A stretch of DNA of 64,000 nucleotides from Heliocybe sulcata (taxonomy: Eukaryota > Basidiomycota > Agaricomycetes > Gloeophyllales > Gloeophyllaceae). Of the stretch, positions 52,101-62,768 are shown piece by piece (positions within the stretch are counted from its first letter, which is position 1; every line of letters starts with the position of its first letter). Position numbers and translations under genes: made by a program. The stretch spans positions 1,476,914 through 1,540,913 of the forward strand of contig ML213507.1 of the NCBI GenBank assembly GCA_004369045.1, read 5' to 3'. Below the pieces are notes generated by a model. That model did no database searches. It was not told the origin of the DNA and saw only the letters and a program-made list of their open reading frames with translations.

Positions 52101-54298
52101 TTAGGGTGTAGCAGAGTATGCACCTCGAAGCTCAGCGAGCTGGGATACTGAAGACACGTTAGTATGTGGATGAGAGCGGTACGAAAATGGGAGGCGTACC
52201 CGTGAGAGGGCAGTCTGCGCCGAAAATCTCCATCCCGGATGTGAGACTTGTTAGCATGGCGAGGACCCGATCGGGAGGGTAATTAAGAGGTCGGCTCGCG
52301 GGCGGGAGGGTCGGGATAATAGTTAGGTACCGGATGATCTCTTGCGATACTAGGTAACACAACATCTACACCCCCCATCCATCAGCCCCACTCCCAACCC
52401 ACGCACACAACACAAAGCGGTCTGGACTTACCCCCGTAATCGCGTTCACGGGCAACACCCGCGCCATATCTACTTTCTCCAGCGTCGCCACGAGGTTGCT
52501 CGCCACGCCCAGGCATTTGTTGAGGGCCGCGGTGTTGTCGGGTATGAATCGTGAATGCAGCTTTAGGGTTGCGAGGTGGAGAAGGCTGCATGTGATCATG
52601 CACGTCCGCGGGTCGAGCTGGAGGGTCTGGAGTGTGTCGAGGGGGAACAGGATCTGGCGGAGCTCGTCGATGTGAGCGTCGAGCGCGATGTAGTCTGCTT
52701 GTGCAGCATTATCTGCATGAGATGGAAATAGGAGTGGTGAGTAAGCGAGAGTCGGTGAGGTGAGGAGGTGTGCTCTTTACCGAGTTGGCGGAAGGCGAAG
52801 TGCGAGGCGCGCTCGAAGAGGATGACGGCTTGGAGTTGGTAGGCGAGCGAGCCGCCACCGCCGAGCGGGGCTGTTTGGTCTCTGCTCAGGAATTTAGGGA
52901 TCGTACGCGAGTACGCTGCACCCGGCGGGACCAAATTCTACACTCGCGTCACGTAAGGCCCGTCCAGAAAGAAAAAAAGAAAAGAAACCAATGCGCACCT
53001 GCTCATACCCGCTCACGTCCCACGGAAAAGGCGTATCAATCATCTCATCATTCCCCACCGTCGGCGGCATCCCCAACGCCGCCGCCCACACCTTATCCAG
53101 GAGCACCACCGTCCAAAACCCATTGATCCGCTCGCCCTCCTCAATCGCGTCCTGCGCCGGCGGGAGCGTCACGGCAAACTCCCCCCCTCCACTCAACGCA
53201 TCTCCGTCCGCGGCGCGGATCTTGTGCAGCCGGTGCCCGAGGGCGAGGGCGACGGCGGCGCTGGAGTGGTAGCGCGCCTCGACGACGCGGCCGGCGCGGT
53301 AGAGGTAGTGCGCGAGGATGACTTCGGCTTGGATGGCGTGGGTGACTTGGGTAGTGCGCAGGCCGGCGGGGACGAGGGCGAGTTGGTGGCGCAGGCGGGA
53401 GAGGAAGGTCGGTTCGTGCTGGTTGATGGAGGGGGAGGGGGAGAGGTGGGTGCCTGTGAGGTAGATGGCGGTCATTAGGGCGGGGAGTGGCCGGTTTTCT
53501 TGGCCGAGGGTCCCGCTGAGGATGGCGGCGCTGCGGAAGCGGGTCCAGTTCAGGAAGAAGCCGAACTGGGGAGCGTTTGGGAGGAAGGTGTCGATTCTTT
53601 GAATGTATAAAGTGTTAGTATTATGTTCGTGAGCGTGTCTCTCTTCAGTTAGGAAGCCTACAATGATTGCGCGATATGCGCCGGAGGTTCGTCATACTCC
53701 CACCACCCGGGTCCCGCAGGGGCACCTTGCTGAAAGGCAGACTGGTTCTGAGCACTATAGTGCAGCTGCCCAGCAGCTACAAAGGCCCTCTCAGCCGGAT
53801 TGACCTGCATATACGCCGGAAAGACCCCACCTTGGCTCGATGCGGAGGCTGGCGGTAGATTCAGTCCCTGGGCGGGGCTAGAACCTGCGTAAGCGCTCGC
53901 GGCAGGAGCATGAGGATCATGAAGGGTCACCGACGTTGAGGCGTGGCCCGGGTTCTCCAGCTCCTCGATGCGCGCTTCCAGCTCGGAGATGGTGTCCTGC
54001 AGGATCTGGGTGCGCGTGCGCCCGCCGTCGGCGTACTCGCAGTCTTCTTCGCGCCCGCCGCGCTGGCATTGGCCGCAGACTGGACGGGTGCCGTCGCATT
54101 TCTGTAAGGAGGAGGTTAGAATATTTAGGTCTTGTCGTGAGGCTTTGTAAGACGTACCATTTTTCGTTTTCTGGCGGGTTTCGACGGTTAGATGTCGTCA
54201 AATTGATAAGCGGCTACTTACCTGCAGTTCAGGCACGCCTTTCCTCTCTGAAGAGGCGTAGACGAACCCTGTGCAGATGTTTCAGGTAAGTTGGCCAT
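52101..54298 (-). CDS. Zn2Cys6 fungal transcription factor
   Basis: It starts MANLPETSAQGSSTPLQRGK, then the binuclear zinc cluster CLNCRKRKMKC...CGQCQRGGREEDC with spacing CX2CX6CX6CX2CX8C. A coiled dimerisation stretch follows (TISELEARIEELEN), then a Ser/Ala/Gly-rich linker with FPAYMQVNPAERAFVAAGQL. The fungal-specific middle homology region reads IYLTGTHLS, AEVILAHYLYRAGRVVEARYH and INGFWTVVLLDKVWAAALGMP. Part of the zinc cluster is on a 13-nt microexon (54158-54170). I place the end at 52101: a GTACGC donor and TACTAAC branch motif lead to a last exon VSQLAELRGAYSATP. Without that intron the stop is at 52159. The target genes are unknown. Confidence 0.88.
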
Positions 54299-54354
54299 GA
54301 TAGTTGTGCGTTAGTAACTTGAACTGATTTCTGCTCGGCAGGCACCAGCTGCCC

Positions 54355-54360
54355 TTTATA
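54355..54360 (-). promoter_or_regulatory. TATA box of the Zn2Cys6 factor gene
   Basis: The minus strand reads AGAGGTATAAAGGGCAG, about 60 nt upstream of the start ATG at 54298. Confidence 0.6.
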
Positions 54361-57023
54361 CCTCTGGTAGACGTAGCACCTTCGAGCGAAGTCAAGAAGG
54401 CGGTGCCATCACAATCGTCTGACTCGGTGTGTTGTGCGTTGTAGACAAGCTTCCGCCGCGAACGAATGGCCGACGGTAATATGGGCAAGCCGCGTCGGCT
54501 AAAAGACGGACCCTGCAGTGAGTAATCGACCGCATTAGCAAGATCATCCTAGCGACGGCGTACGACGGCGTCGGCCTGCATCGCGATTAGTCAAGGCACA
54601 CCATTCGTCGCTCATTACAGAGCACAGCCACACCACACGAGACTGCCGCATATGGAAAATGATGTCACGGCAAAACGGATTATTCAGCGAGCAGTCATCC
54701 GAAACGCTCCTTCAGCCAATCGTCGTCCATCCAGGCACGCAAGGTTCGAGGCGCTCACATCGGGTAAAACCGTTGCGCCGGCTCTCAATTCGGAATGCAT
54801 CCTGGGCTTACCTGCCGTCCCCGAGCATACTGGCCTCTGCTTTACAGTTAGGTTTGACAGTTTTATAGATGCACAGTCGAGTCATGTCTGAAGAAGTTGT
54901 ATGATGAATGCACGCAATGTCTAGATCCTCTCGGTCACCTGACTGAGCCTTCGGGCCTACACAGCAGTCGAGCCGAGGCATCAAACGGTGCTATGCCAGG
55001 CCCGATTTGCGATCAAGTCGATCGGTTGGACTCGCGACGGCCAAGTCGTCCGTGGTCGATGCCAACGCGCTGTAGCAGCTTTCGTGACATCTACGATGCC
55101 CTCGCTGTCTAAGCTCATAGCCGCTCATAGCGTACCAAGTTTCACGAGACGGTGCCAGGTACTCGCATAGAGTGAAGTAAGTTAGCCGGCCAGATTAGAC
55201 ATAGGTGCTTGGTATCCCAACCCGAGAAGCGCGGGTGGACAGTACATCCGCAGCGGGAGTGTCACAGTGGGAGTGTCACAGTATATAAGTCTTGTGTTAC
55301 CTCGCAGGCCAACCTTGCAATCGGGCTTCTCGGCTCAATTCCCCTAAACCCATGGAGTTGCGAAGTCGTGAACAAAGATGGCATCAGTAAGGTACCTCTT
55401 CCGGATTATGCCATCATTGATGTCGCTCGTTGGGTCTGCAGGTATGAATAGAAGCTTCGTCGACATGGTCCCGGAACGCTAGGAAACCATGCGACCATGT
55501 GCGAAACCTCATCTCTGTCGTCGTCTCTTGACGTGCTCTTGCCCGCGGACGAAGCATGCCGGCAGATAGCAGGGCAGGTTATATCCTTTGTCAGCCTTAC
55601 CCACCGCCGCCCGTCATCGTGGGTTCCCAGAAACTAAAGTAATGTACATTCTGTACGAAGTTTTGACGGTACACAGAACCGGTTTATCTCTCCGACGCAA
55701 GGCTGTGGGATGGTGGGAGTCAAAATGAGCAGTAGCACCGCCCCTAACCGATCTGCAAATCCCATTAAGTTCTGGGGTTCGCCTCGGTAAGTCCAGCCAC
55801 AGCAGTAACATCTCTGTCACTCAAACCGACGCCTCTCCTGACTTAACTAGGTACCAGGATGTTGATCTCTCGAGACGTGTATCAAGGTAAGCGCGTGGTA
55901 CCCATGTCCTGAAGTCCATTTCGTCTTCCGTGACCGTGGATGGTCGATCACGTCGTTCTCGGTAGTCCCATCAAAATGGTTTTCCACAGTCCGACTTGAC
56001 CTACACGATCGCCCACATATTCTCGGCGTCTCGTACTGCGGTAGTGTTGCTGGGGACTCGCACAAGTAACGTCGTCGCGGAGAGAGGTTTCTCGTCCGGA
56101 CGGCACATGTTTGATGTCGCTGACAGGAAAAGCGCCTTGGGCGAATATATATCACCGTTTTTGTTTACGCTCCCAACCAAGTTCCATAGGGCGGCCACTA
56201 CCGGCTGTCCGGGATAAACAAGCTGGCAACTGAGACCCTGCATGCAGTTATTCCTCTATTGCTGGGCCACGGCTACCTTCTGCCCAGAGTCGTTGATCGA
56301 TGCAGAATCATGCGACACGGACTCGATCGTCTCGCCGTCGCTGCTGGCGACTAACGAGATGACCAAACATCGCCGCGAATCCTATTAGTACTTCGCTCAT
56401 ATATCTAGAGTATTGGTGGGCATCGTCCCATGCCATGCCGCAGCGATGTCTTTCTGAACAGGCAGCCTTTCCTGCGGCGTACTCTGAGACTCTTCCATTT
56501 TTCGCCGTGCACTGTCTCGGGATGTAAATTACTCACTAATAGTCGCTTTTCGATTTCAGTCCATTTGACGAGAAGTAAAGCTTGACCTTTCGTCTAGGTC
56601 TTTCGGGTACTGTATCACTATTCTGATAGTACACCTGGCTGAGGCAGAGTTTTTTGGATGGACGAAACGGATAGTGTCTCGTATGAACAGAATCACATTT
56701 GGGCTGTACTTTCTACTTCACCCGTCGGACGTCGCCCGTACCTCGACTTCATCAGTGCGCTGCCTGTATTGGTTCTTCGCCTAGCGTCTACTCCAGGTCG
56801 CATGTTCAAGCGTTGGGTGGCGTTTGCCGTTAAGAGGCTTTTGTTGATACGAGGTGGAGCCGGCGCTGGTCCCTCAGATGTCTGAAGTCGTACGTTGGGA
56901 TGCGACCCTCGCCTCTCATAGGGTTGAGCCCGTCGTGTTATTCTCGTTTTCTATTCATAGCTACAAGATACAGTACGAAGAGAAAGCAATAAACAAATGA
57001 TACACGAACCGATTCATCTGAGT
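54361..57023. other. 2.7 kb gene-poor region
   Basis: It includes the promoter side of the Zn2Cys6 gene, a short tandem pair GGGAGTGTCACAGT near 55256-55285, and the hAT-like relic listed separately. A plus-strand frame at 56658-56885 has no family. Confidence 0.45.
55996..56217 (+). pseudogene. relic resembling a hAT transposase C-terminal domain
   Basis: An open stretch reads TSNVVAERGFSSGRHMFDV followed by DRKSALGEYI. The ERxFSSGR...R..L pattern resembles the dimerisation region of hAT transposases (typically ERLFSSG). Only about 60 codons remain and the rest of the element is not recognisable on either side. This is from family memory and could be coincidence. Confidence 0.4.
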
Positions 57024-58013
57024 TCATACACTCATCTTCATCGCGATACTCGGGTACGGATCATACCCCTCCACCACCACATCCTCCAACACAAAATCAT
57101 CAATACTCGCCACCTCCCTCTTGAACCTAATCTTCGGAAACTCCCTCGGCACTCTCTCCAATTGCACCTTCAGTGCATGCACATGGTCCTTGTACACATG
57201 CGCGTCGCCGAGCTGGATGACGAGCTCGTGCGCATCGGTGCCCGTGACGTGCGCGACCATGTGCGTGAGGAGGGCATAAGACGCGATGTTGAAAGGGATG
57301 CCGAGGCCGAGGTCTGCGGAGCGCTGGTACATGAGGCAGGAGAGTTTGGGTTTTGCGGAGGGGTCGTCGGCTGGTGGGAGGTGCACGTAGAATTGGCAGA
57401 GCATGTGACATGGCGGGAGGGCCATGAGCGGGATGTCTACCAGAGTCCGGTCACTGGGAGAACGAGGTTGAGATTCAGATGCAAGCGCACCTGCTGGATT
57501 CCAGGCACTCAGGATAATTCTCCTATCCGTTGGGTCCTCCTTGATCTTCCGAATACACTCCGCAAGCTGATCCACCCCCTGCCCCTCATAGTCCCCTTCA
57601 CAATCCGTATACCGCGCCCCAAAGTGCCTCCACTGGAACCCGTACACCGGCCCCAAGTCGCCTTCTCTCCTATGCCCCAGCCCCCGCTTCTCCAAAAACG
57701 CCTTCGACCCGTTCCCGTCCCAGATCTTCACGCCCTGCGAGGAGAGCAGCGTCGAGTCGGTGCTGCCGCGGATGAACCAGAGGAGCTCGGCAGTAATCCC
57801 GCGCAGAAATGTGCGCTTTGTGGTGAGGAGGGGAAAAGTGTTGTTCCCCAAGGAGAAACGGAGGGGCGGCGGGGCGAAGAGAGAGTAGGTGCCGGTGCCG
57901 GTGCGGTCGGGTCGTGGTGCGCCGGTTTCGATTACGGATTTGATGAGGTTAAGGTATTGGTATTCTTCATGGCTAGGGTTGGAGGAGGAGGGCATTGGGA
58001 CTTCGCCAGGCAT
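57024..58013 (-). CDS. thymidylate synthase
   Basis: It makes dTMP from dUMP and methylene-tetrahydrofolate for DNA synthesis. It starts [20 protein letters not shown], then [53 protein letters not shown] and [12 protein letters not shown] follow, then [12 protein letters not shown] with the catalytic cysteine, [20 protein letters not shown], and the C-terminal KMSV. A 54-nt intron (57437-57490) sits between WNPA and DIPLMALPP and has no stop, so the whole span also reads as one frame. Removing it gives 311 aa, the family's normal length. The 465-codon frame on the opposite strand is a shadow. Confidence 0.95.
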   Translation of the reverse strand: MPGEVPMPSSSNPSHEEYQYLNLIKSVIETGAPRPDRTGTGTYSLFAPPPLRFSLGNNTFPLLTTKRTFLRGITAELLWFIRGSTDSTLLSSQGVKIWDGNGSKAFLEKRGLGHRREGDLGPVYGFQWRHFGARYTDCEGDYEGQGVDQLAECIRKIKEDPTDRRIILSAWNPAGALASESQPRSPSDRTLVDIPLMALPPCHMLCQFYVHLPPADDPSAKPKLSCLMYQRSADLGLGIPFNIASYALLTHMVAHVTGTDAHELVIQLGDAHVYKDHVHALKVQLERVPREFPKIRFKREVASIDDFVLEDVVVEGYDPYPSIAMKMSV

Positions 58014-58036
58014 GTTGACTCGAGGTGTGAGACGCG

Positions 58037-58081
58037 ACGCGTAGGCGTGACGGGAGTAATTAGTAGCGTGACTCGACGCGT
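58037..58081. promoter_or_regulatory. two ACGCGT (MCB-like) boxes upstream of thymidylate synthase
   Basis: ACGCGT occurs at 58037-58042 and 58076-58081, that is 24-68 bp upstream of the thymidylate synthase ATG. MluI cell-cycle boxes of this sequence were defined at the yeast thymidylate synthase gene and bind MBF at G1/S. Here the function is inferred. Confidence 0.6.
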
Positions 58082-58535
58082 TTTCGCACGCCTTGTGCGT
58101 CTTTGCCGGTGGCTCTCCTGTGTTTGGCCGGCGCGGTCATCCTTGTCCTGCTTTCTTTTGTTCCGCTTTCTTTGTATATCAGAAATCATATATCTGCATC
58201 CTGTGGCTCTCACAGACACGACCACCCATATGGCTCTCTGGGTAAGCAATTCGCCGTCAGTAGGCATTTCGTTACCTTTTGCCCAGTTGGATTTGTCGAA
58301 TTCCCGACTTGAGTCTGGAGAGGCTCTGGGGCCATCTGAATCGGTACGACACATGAGCGCCGAGTACTATCCGCAGTCTGTCCTATTCACATAGTTTTTT
58401 GTCCAGTCGCCATGTCAACGGTCTATTCACAATAGTGTCTGCCTGGTTCCTCTCGACATGCCACTTTCGTTTCGCCGGCGCCTTTACACTCGGCGGTTTG
58501 CAACGGACCGTGGACCACCGCCACTAGGAGACTGG

Positions 58536-58541
58536 TATATA
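58536..58541 (+). promoter_or_regulatory. TATA box of the 58677 gene
   Basis: CTGGTATATAGGCC, followed by a pyrimidine-rich leader, lies about 135 nt upstream of the ATG at 58677. Confidence 0.5.
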
Positions 58542-58676
58542 GGCCTCGGTATGACTTGACCACTCGGAGAGATTAGAGCAGCATCTCATTATCCTTCCGT
58601 TTCTTCCTCACTTCTTTCCTTCCTTTGAACGTTCTCTCTTCCTCACATTAATTAAATCAGCTCGGAGTAACCCGCT

Positions 58677-59322
58677 ATGTCTGCTACGTTCCTCATGACA
58701 GCCTCGAACCAGCCGCTCAGCGTGCACGTACGTCCGTTCTCTCACCGGGTTATCGCCCGCTCACCACGCCTCCCCCAGCCCACCTCGTCCCAGCGCAACA
58801 AATCCCGCCTCTACATCCTCTTCTCCCTCTCTTCCTCTTCCCTCTCGCCCTCGCTCGTCATCGCACCTAAGAAGCCCGATCCCAGAAAGGTCCAGACCTG
58901 GCGCTTTGGGCTTAAGCACCACGGGTCCTTTGAGGGGAGGCAAGTCGTCAACTACGATCAGCGCATGGTCGCTGCCGTGTCGGTGTCGAAGCTCGACCCA
59001 GAAGTGACGAGCATGGGTCTCTCCATGCTGTTCTCCAGAGAGGTACCCGTGCGAGGAGGAGCTAGGGAGTGGGTGTGCGACGCTATCAACGTAAGCCCTC
59101 GGCCAGAATTTTTCATTCGACCCTAACTAATGACTGCCTTGATAGATGCTCGTCGAGAAAGATATAATCCCCCCGCTGCCTCTCAGCGCACATTCGATCT
59201 TCGAGAAAGGCTCTCGGTTCGCAGAGAGCGTCCAAGCATCTGAGAAATCCGGAGAGGAGAGTAGCGTGCCGACGTGCGATGTGGAAGGGACGCGAATTCG
59301 CTCTGAGATATCAAGAGTTTAA
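58677..59322 (+). CDS. hypothetical protein MSATFLMTASNQ
   Basis: Exons 58677-59090 and 59146-59322 join in phase 0. An additional 51-nt in-frame intron at 58728-58778 (GTACGT...CCCCCAG) is likely, giving 179 aa. Without removing it, the protein is 196 aa. The protein reads MSATFLMTASNQPLSVH then SQRNKSRLYILFSLSSSS and RKVQTWRFGLKHHG. The C-terminal exon is acidic and polar. There is no signal peptide and no recognised domain. It has its own TATA box and is divergent from thymidylate synthase (663 bp between start codons). The function is unknown. Confidence 0.65.
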
Positions 59323-59752
59323 TCAAGAGCCGGCAGCAACGACAGTCAAGACCGCACACGACATTTAGGGACCTTCCCTTCTAGTGGGGACATCATAACG
59401 ACTATGTGTCTCTTGCTGGGCAAGAGAAGATGGTCAAGATTATTATCTTTATTCTATTGGTATTTATGTGTTGGCTCGGGAAGCCACGACGACGGCTGTG
59501 CTTTGCGCATCACGTATCGATGTAGTTATTTATGCCTATGTATCACGACACAATGTATCCCTAGCCCTGTTGTCTTCCAGCTGTAATATATCGCAGCTAT
59601 CCGTGGCCGGACTGCTCTGTAGACTTCTCGCATCGGACCTATCCTACGACCTTGGTCCTCTTCCTGACCTCGACGCCACAATTGCCACATCCCGGCCCGA
59701 CGATACCCGCCGATCTCTTCGCGCCATAACCAGCCTCTCTGTCATCACGCCC
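59323..59752. other. intergenic, nothing recognised
   Basis: This is the 430 bp between two plus-strand genes. It is the promoter side of the Dap1-like gene, with no clear core motif. Confidence 0.4.
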
Positions 59753-60372
59753 ATGCCTTCGCCGTCCACGCTCGCCATCTACGCCCTCGCCCTCCTTGCG
59801 CCGCTCTTTCTCTACCGCCTCCTCTTCTCCAAACCCGCCTCGACGCCTGCGCCCGCAGCTGGCAACAGCGACGAGAAGCCAAAGACGATCATGCAGCCGC
59901 CGCGCGACGACCTCGCGCCGCCCAAGGACGACCCGTATACGCAGGAGGAGCTGAAGGCGTACGACGGGTCCGACGCGAGCAAGCCCATCTATGTGTCCAT
60001 CAAGGGTGCGCTGCGTGTCCTCTGCCCTCTGTGATGCGCGCTAATTCTGCTGGATGGGTGGTGCAGGTACGGTGTTTGACGTCACGCCCAAGAAAGACGT
60101 CTACGGCCCCGGGCGGTCGTACCACATTTTCGCGGGGAAGGATGGGTCGAAGGGTCTGGGGATGAGCAGCTTGAAGGAGGAGGATGCTGTCCCGGATTGG
60201 AGCACGTTGCCGGAGAACGAGGTGAAGGTATTGAATGACTGGCATGGGTTCTTCTCGTACGTGTCCGATCTGCTGGTTTGCTGGAGGGTCTGATGGATGC
60301 CCGCGTAGGAAGAGGTACAATATTGTCGGGAAGGTGGTCGACCTGCCTGACGCTGTCAAGGATAAGTCCTAG
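59753..60372 (+). CDS. Dap1/PGRMC-like cytochrome b5-fold membrane protein
   Basis: Three exons (59753-60005, 60067-60256, 60309-60372) give 168 aa. The N-terminal segment LAIYALALLAPLFLYRLLF is a single membrane anchor. The heme-binding MAPR domain follows: YTQEELKAYDGSDASKPIYV, then GTVFDVTPKKDVYGPGRSYH and FAGKDGSKGLGMSSL, ending YNIVGKVVDLP. Two Tyr in the GPGRSYHIFAGK region are typical of the heme site. Yeast Dap1 supports Erg11/CYP51 in ergosterol synthesis at the ER. It lies 645 bp upstream of squalene synthase on the same strand. The sequence is intact. Confidence 0.9.
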
Positions 60373-61016
60373 GCGGCCCGCATCGTTATGCTGTGATATG
60401 GAGACGAGTGCTCCTGCTGTCCTATTAACCCGTGTGTATCTATATTATGCCATGAATGTGATCTGTATTTGGACTCCGACTCGCGCTGAAACCTCTCAGC
60501 AATTTGGTTGCTAATGTCGCGGTTGCGGCGACGCTCCGCTCTGCTCCCGATGCTACCGTCGCGTCGCGTCCCTACGCCCCCCGCTCTTCTCGCACGTACC
60601 TTGTAACGCTCTCCGTGCAAGTGTCTTAGAAGCCAAGCAAGGCGACGACAATGTATAGAATGGCTGGATAGAATCCTACCATAAAATAAAGGATCAAGGC
60701 CCAGCATCAACTCGTTCTACCGCAAGACGTGTAATAGCATGATGCAAGACTTCGGATGTCAAGCCTCCGTCAGACGCCAATTGATTGGTCCAAATACGCG
60801 ATGTGGCGCGAGTCTGGACGATATTCCGTTTGGCTGCGTTTCCGCACGACTGACTTTTCACTGGGTCTCAAGGACAATTCTGACTGGCTGTGGTGTAGCA
60901 GTATATGGCAATCGTACGACCGCCCTAATGAAGTCGAACAAGCAGGCCAGCTATTTCTTGGGAACGTGCCGCTACCGCCTTTCACCCGCCCTCCTCCTCG
61001 CTGCTCCTCGCTGCCC
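60373..61016. other. intergenic upstream of squalene synthase
   Basis: This contains an HNH tail relic (60694-60780) and the presumed squalene synthase promoter. No TATA box or sterol-response-like motif was clearly seen. A frame running into the squalene synthase start is open upstream but not supported as coding. Confidence 0.45.
60694..60780 (-). pseudogene. 3' end relic of an HNH nuclease domain gene
   Basis: The minus strand reads LASDGG, then SEVLHHAITRLA, and stops at TGA, matching the last 28 codons of the HNH genes at 22824 and 43522 (LASDGGSSEVL...AITRLA). Only this tail remains. Confidence 0.8.
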
Positions 61017-62768
61017 ATGATGACTGCCATGTCGATGCTCGCGCTGCTCCTGACGCACCCGCTCGAGTTCCTGACACTCGCCCAGTTCTGGCTCTACCAC
61101 GACAAGAACAGGGACATCAGCAGTCCCTCGGAACATGCAACATCGGGATGGGACAGACAGTCTATGCGGCGCTGCTGGGAGTTTCTGGACCTCTCCGGTC
61201 GCAGTTTCTCTGCTGTTGTTAAGGAGCTCGATGGGGATCTTGCGCGGACAGTGAGTCGCTATTTTTTGCGGCGGACGAGGTGGGAGCGTTGTGCGGAGGA
61301 CATCTTCAATACATCGTCGTCGAGAGCCACTCTCAGCAGATATCAGAGGACGCCCATCTCGTCTGTCCGGGACAGCTGGGACAGTCAGAGGCTGTTGTCA
61401 CATCCCCGAGTCACAAAACGTTCCTCTCGGTGTGGCATCTTCACAGACATAGCTGACATCACTTGTGCCTGACAGATATGCTTGTTTTACCTCGTCCTGC
61501 GGGGGCTCGACACCATCGAAGATGACATGACCATCCCCGACGACGTGAAGCAACCCATCCTCCGGTCCTTCCACGAAAAGACAGTCACACCAGGATGGAC
61601 GTTCAAGGAGAACGGGCCGGATGAGAAGGATCGGCAGCTGCTGGTCGAATACGACGTGGTCGCCGAGGAGCTCAACCGTGTAGCCCCCGAGTGCGTATTC
61701 TCGTCTTCTCGTGCGCTCTTCCCTACTAACCGCGCCTGTCCAGCTGCCGCGACGTCATCGTCGACATCTGCCACAAGATGGAAGTCGGCATGGCCGACTA
61801 CGCACACAAAGCCGCAAGCACCAGCTCCCTCTATCTCGCCACCGTCGCGGAATACGACCTGTACTGCCAGTACGTCGCAGGTCTCGTCGGCGAGGGCCTC
61901 TCGCGGCTCTTCTCCGCCTCAGGCAAAGAAGCCGACTGGCTGCAATACCAGCTCGAGCTCTCCAATTCAATGGGCTCGCTCTTGCAAAAGACGAACATCA
62001 TCCGGGACTACCGCGAGGACGTCGAGGAGGGGCGCTTCTTCTGGCCGCGCGAGATCTGGGGACGAGAGGAGTACGGCGGGTTCAAGGAGATGGCGGAGAT
62101 GTACGTACCCGCGAACCAGGAGCGCGCGCTATGGGTGCAGTCCGGCATGGTCGTGGATGCACTGCGGCACGCGCAGGACTCCCTCGACTACCTGCGGCTG
62201 CTGAAGAACCAGACTGTCTTCAACTTTTGCGCAATACCGGCGACGATGGCGATGGCCACGCTGGAGTTGTGCTTTATGAACCCCGACATGTTCCAGCGAA
62301 ATATCAGGATCCGGAAAGCGGAGGCTGCGAGGGTGAGCTGCCCCGAAGCCTCACTCATTCATCGCACCGGTTCTGATGATACTTTCTGCAGCTCATCATG
62401 CGTTCAACAAATCCTAGAGGATGCGCATACATGTTCCGCGACTATGCACGGAAGATCCACGCGAAAGCCTCCCCCTCCGATCCCAACTTCCTCCGTCTAT
62501 CTGTGGCGTGCGGAAAGGTACGCCTCCCACCTCCCTCCTTCTCTCAATAACTCACATTCTTGTCCAGATCGAACAATGGTGCGAGCGGCACTACCCCTCC
62601 TTCGTCAACGTCGTGCAGGCGCAGGGCAATGCCTCGCAGCTCTTCGACCCGCTCGACACGCGCACTCGCATCGTCCAAGTCGAACAGAAGCAGGCCGAGG
62701 AGCTCCTCAGCAGGAAGCGCCGCGTGGATGGGAAGCCCGTTGCGCTCGAGACGCCCGCGGCGACGTAG
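61017..62768 (+). CDS. ERG9: squalene synthase (farnesyl-diphosphate farnesyltransferase)
   Basis: It condenses two farnesyl diphosphates to squalene, the committed step to sterols, at the ER. Five exons (61017-61250, 61476-61690, 61744-62332, 62392-62517, 62568-62768) give 454 aa. YLVLRGLDTIEDDM is the first Asp-rich motif. MGSLLQKTNIIRDYREDVEE is the second, followed by GRFFWPREIWG. YCQYVAGLVGEGLSRLF and FNFCAIPATMAMATLELCF are conserved. The first intron is 225 nt. The start MMTAMSMLALLL fits the family; the upstream frame is only chance-open. The C terminus ends KPVALETPAAT without the hydrophobic anchor most fungal enzymes have. This may be real or an unseen exon. Confidence 0.93.

Noticed and set aside
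56997-58394. 465-codon plus-strand open frame covering the thymidylate synthase gene
   Set aside because: It is antisense to thymidylate synthase, whose conserved motifs fill the other strand, and it has no domain of its own.
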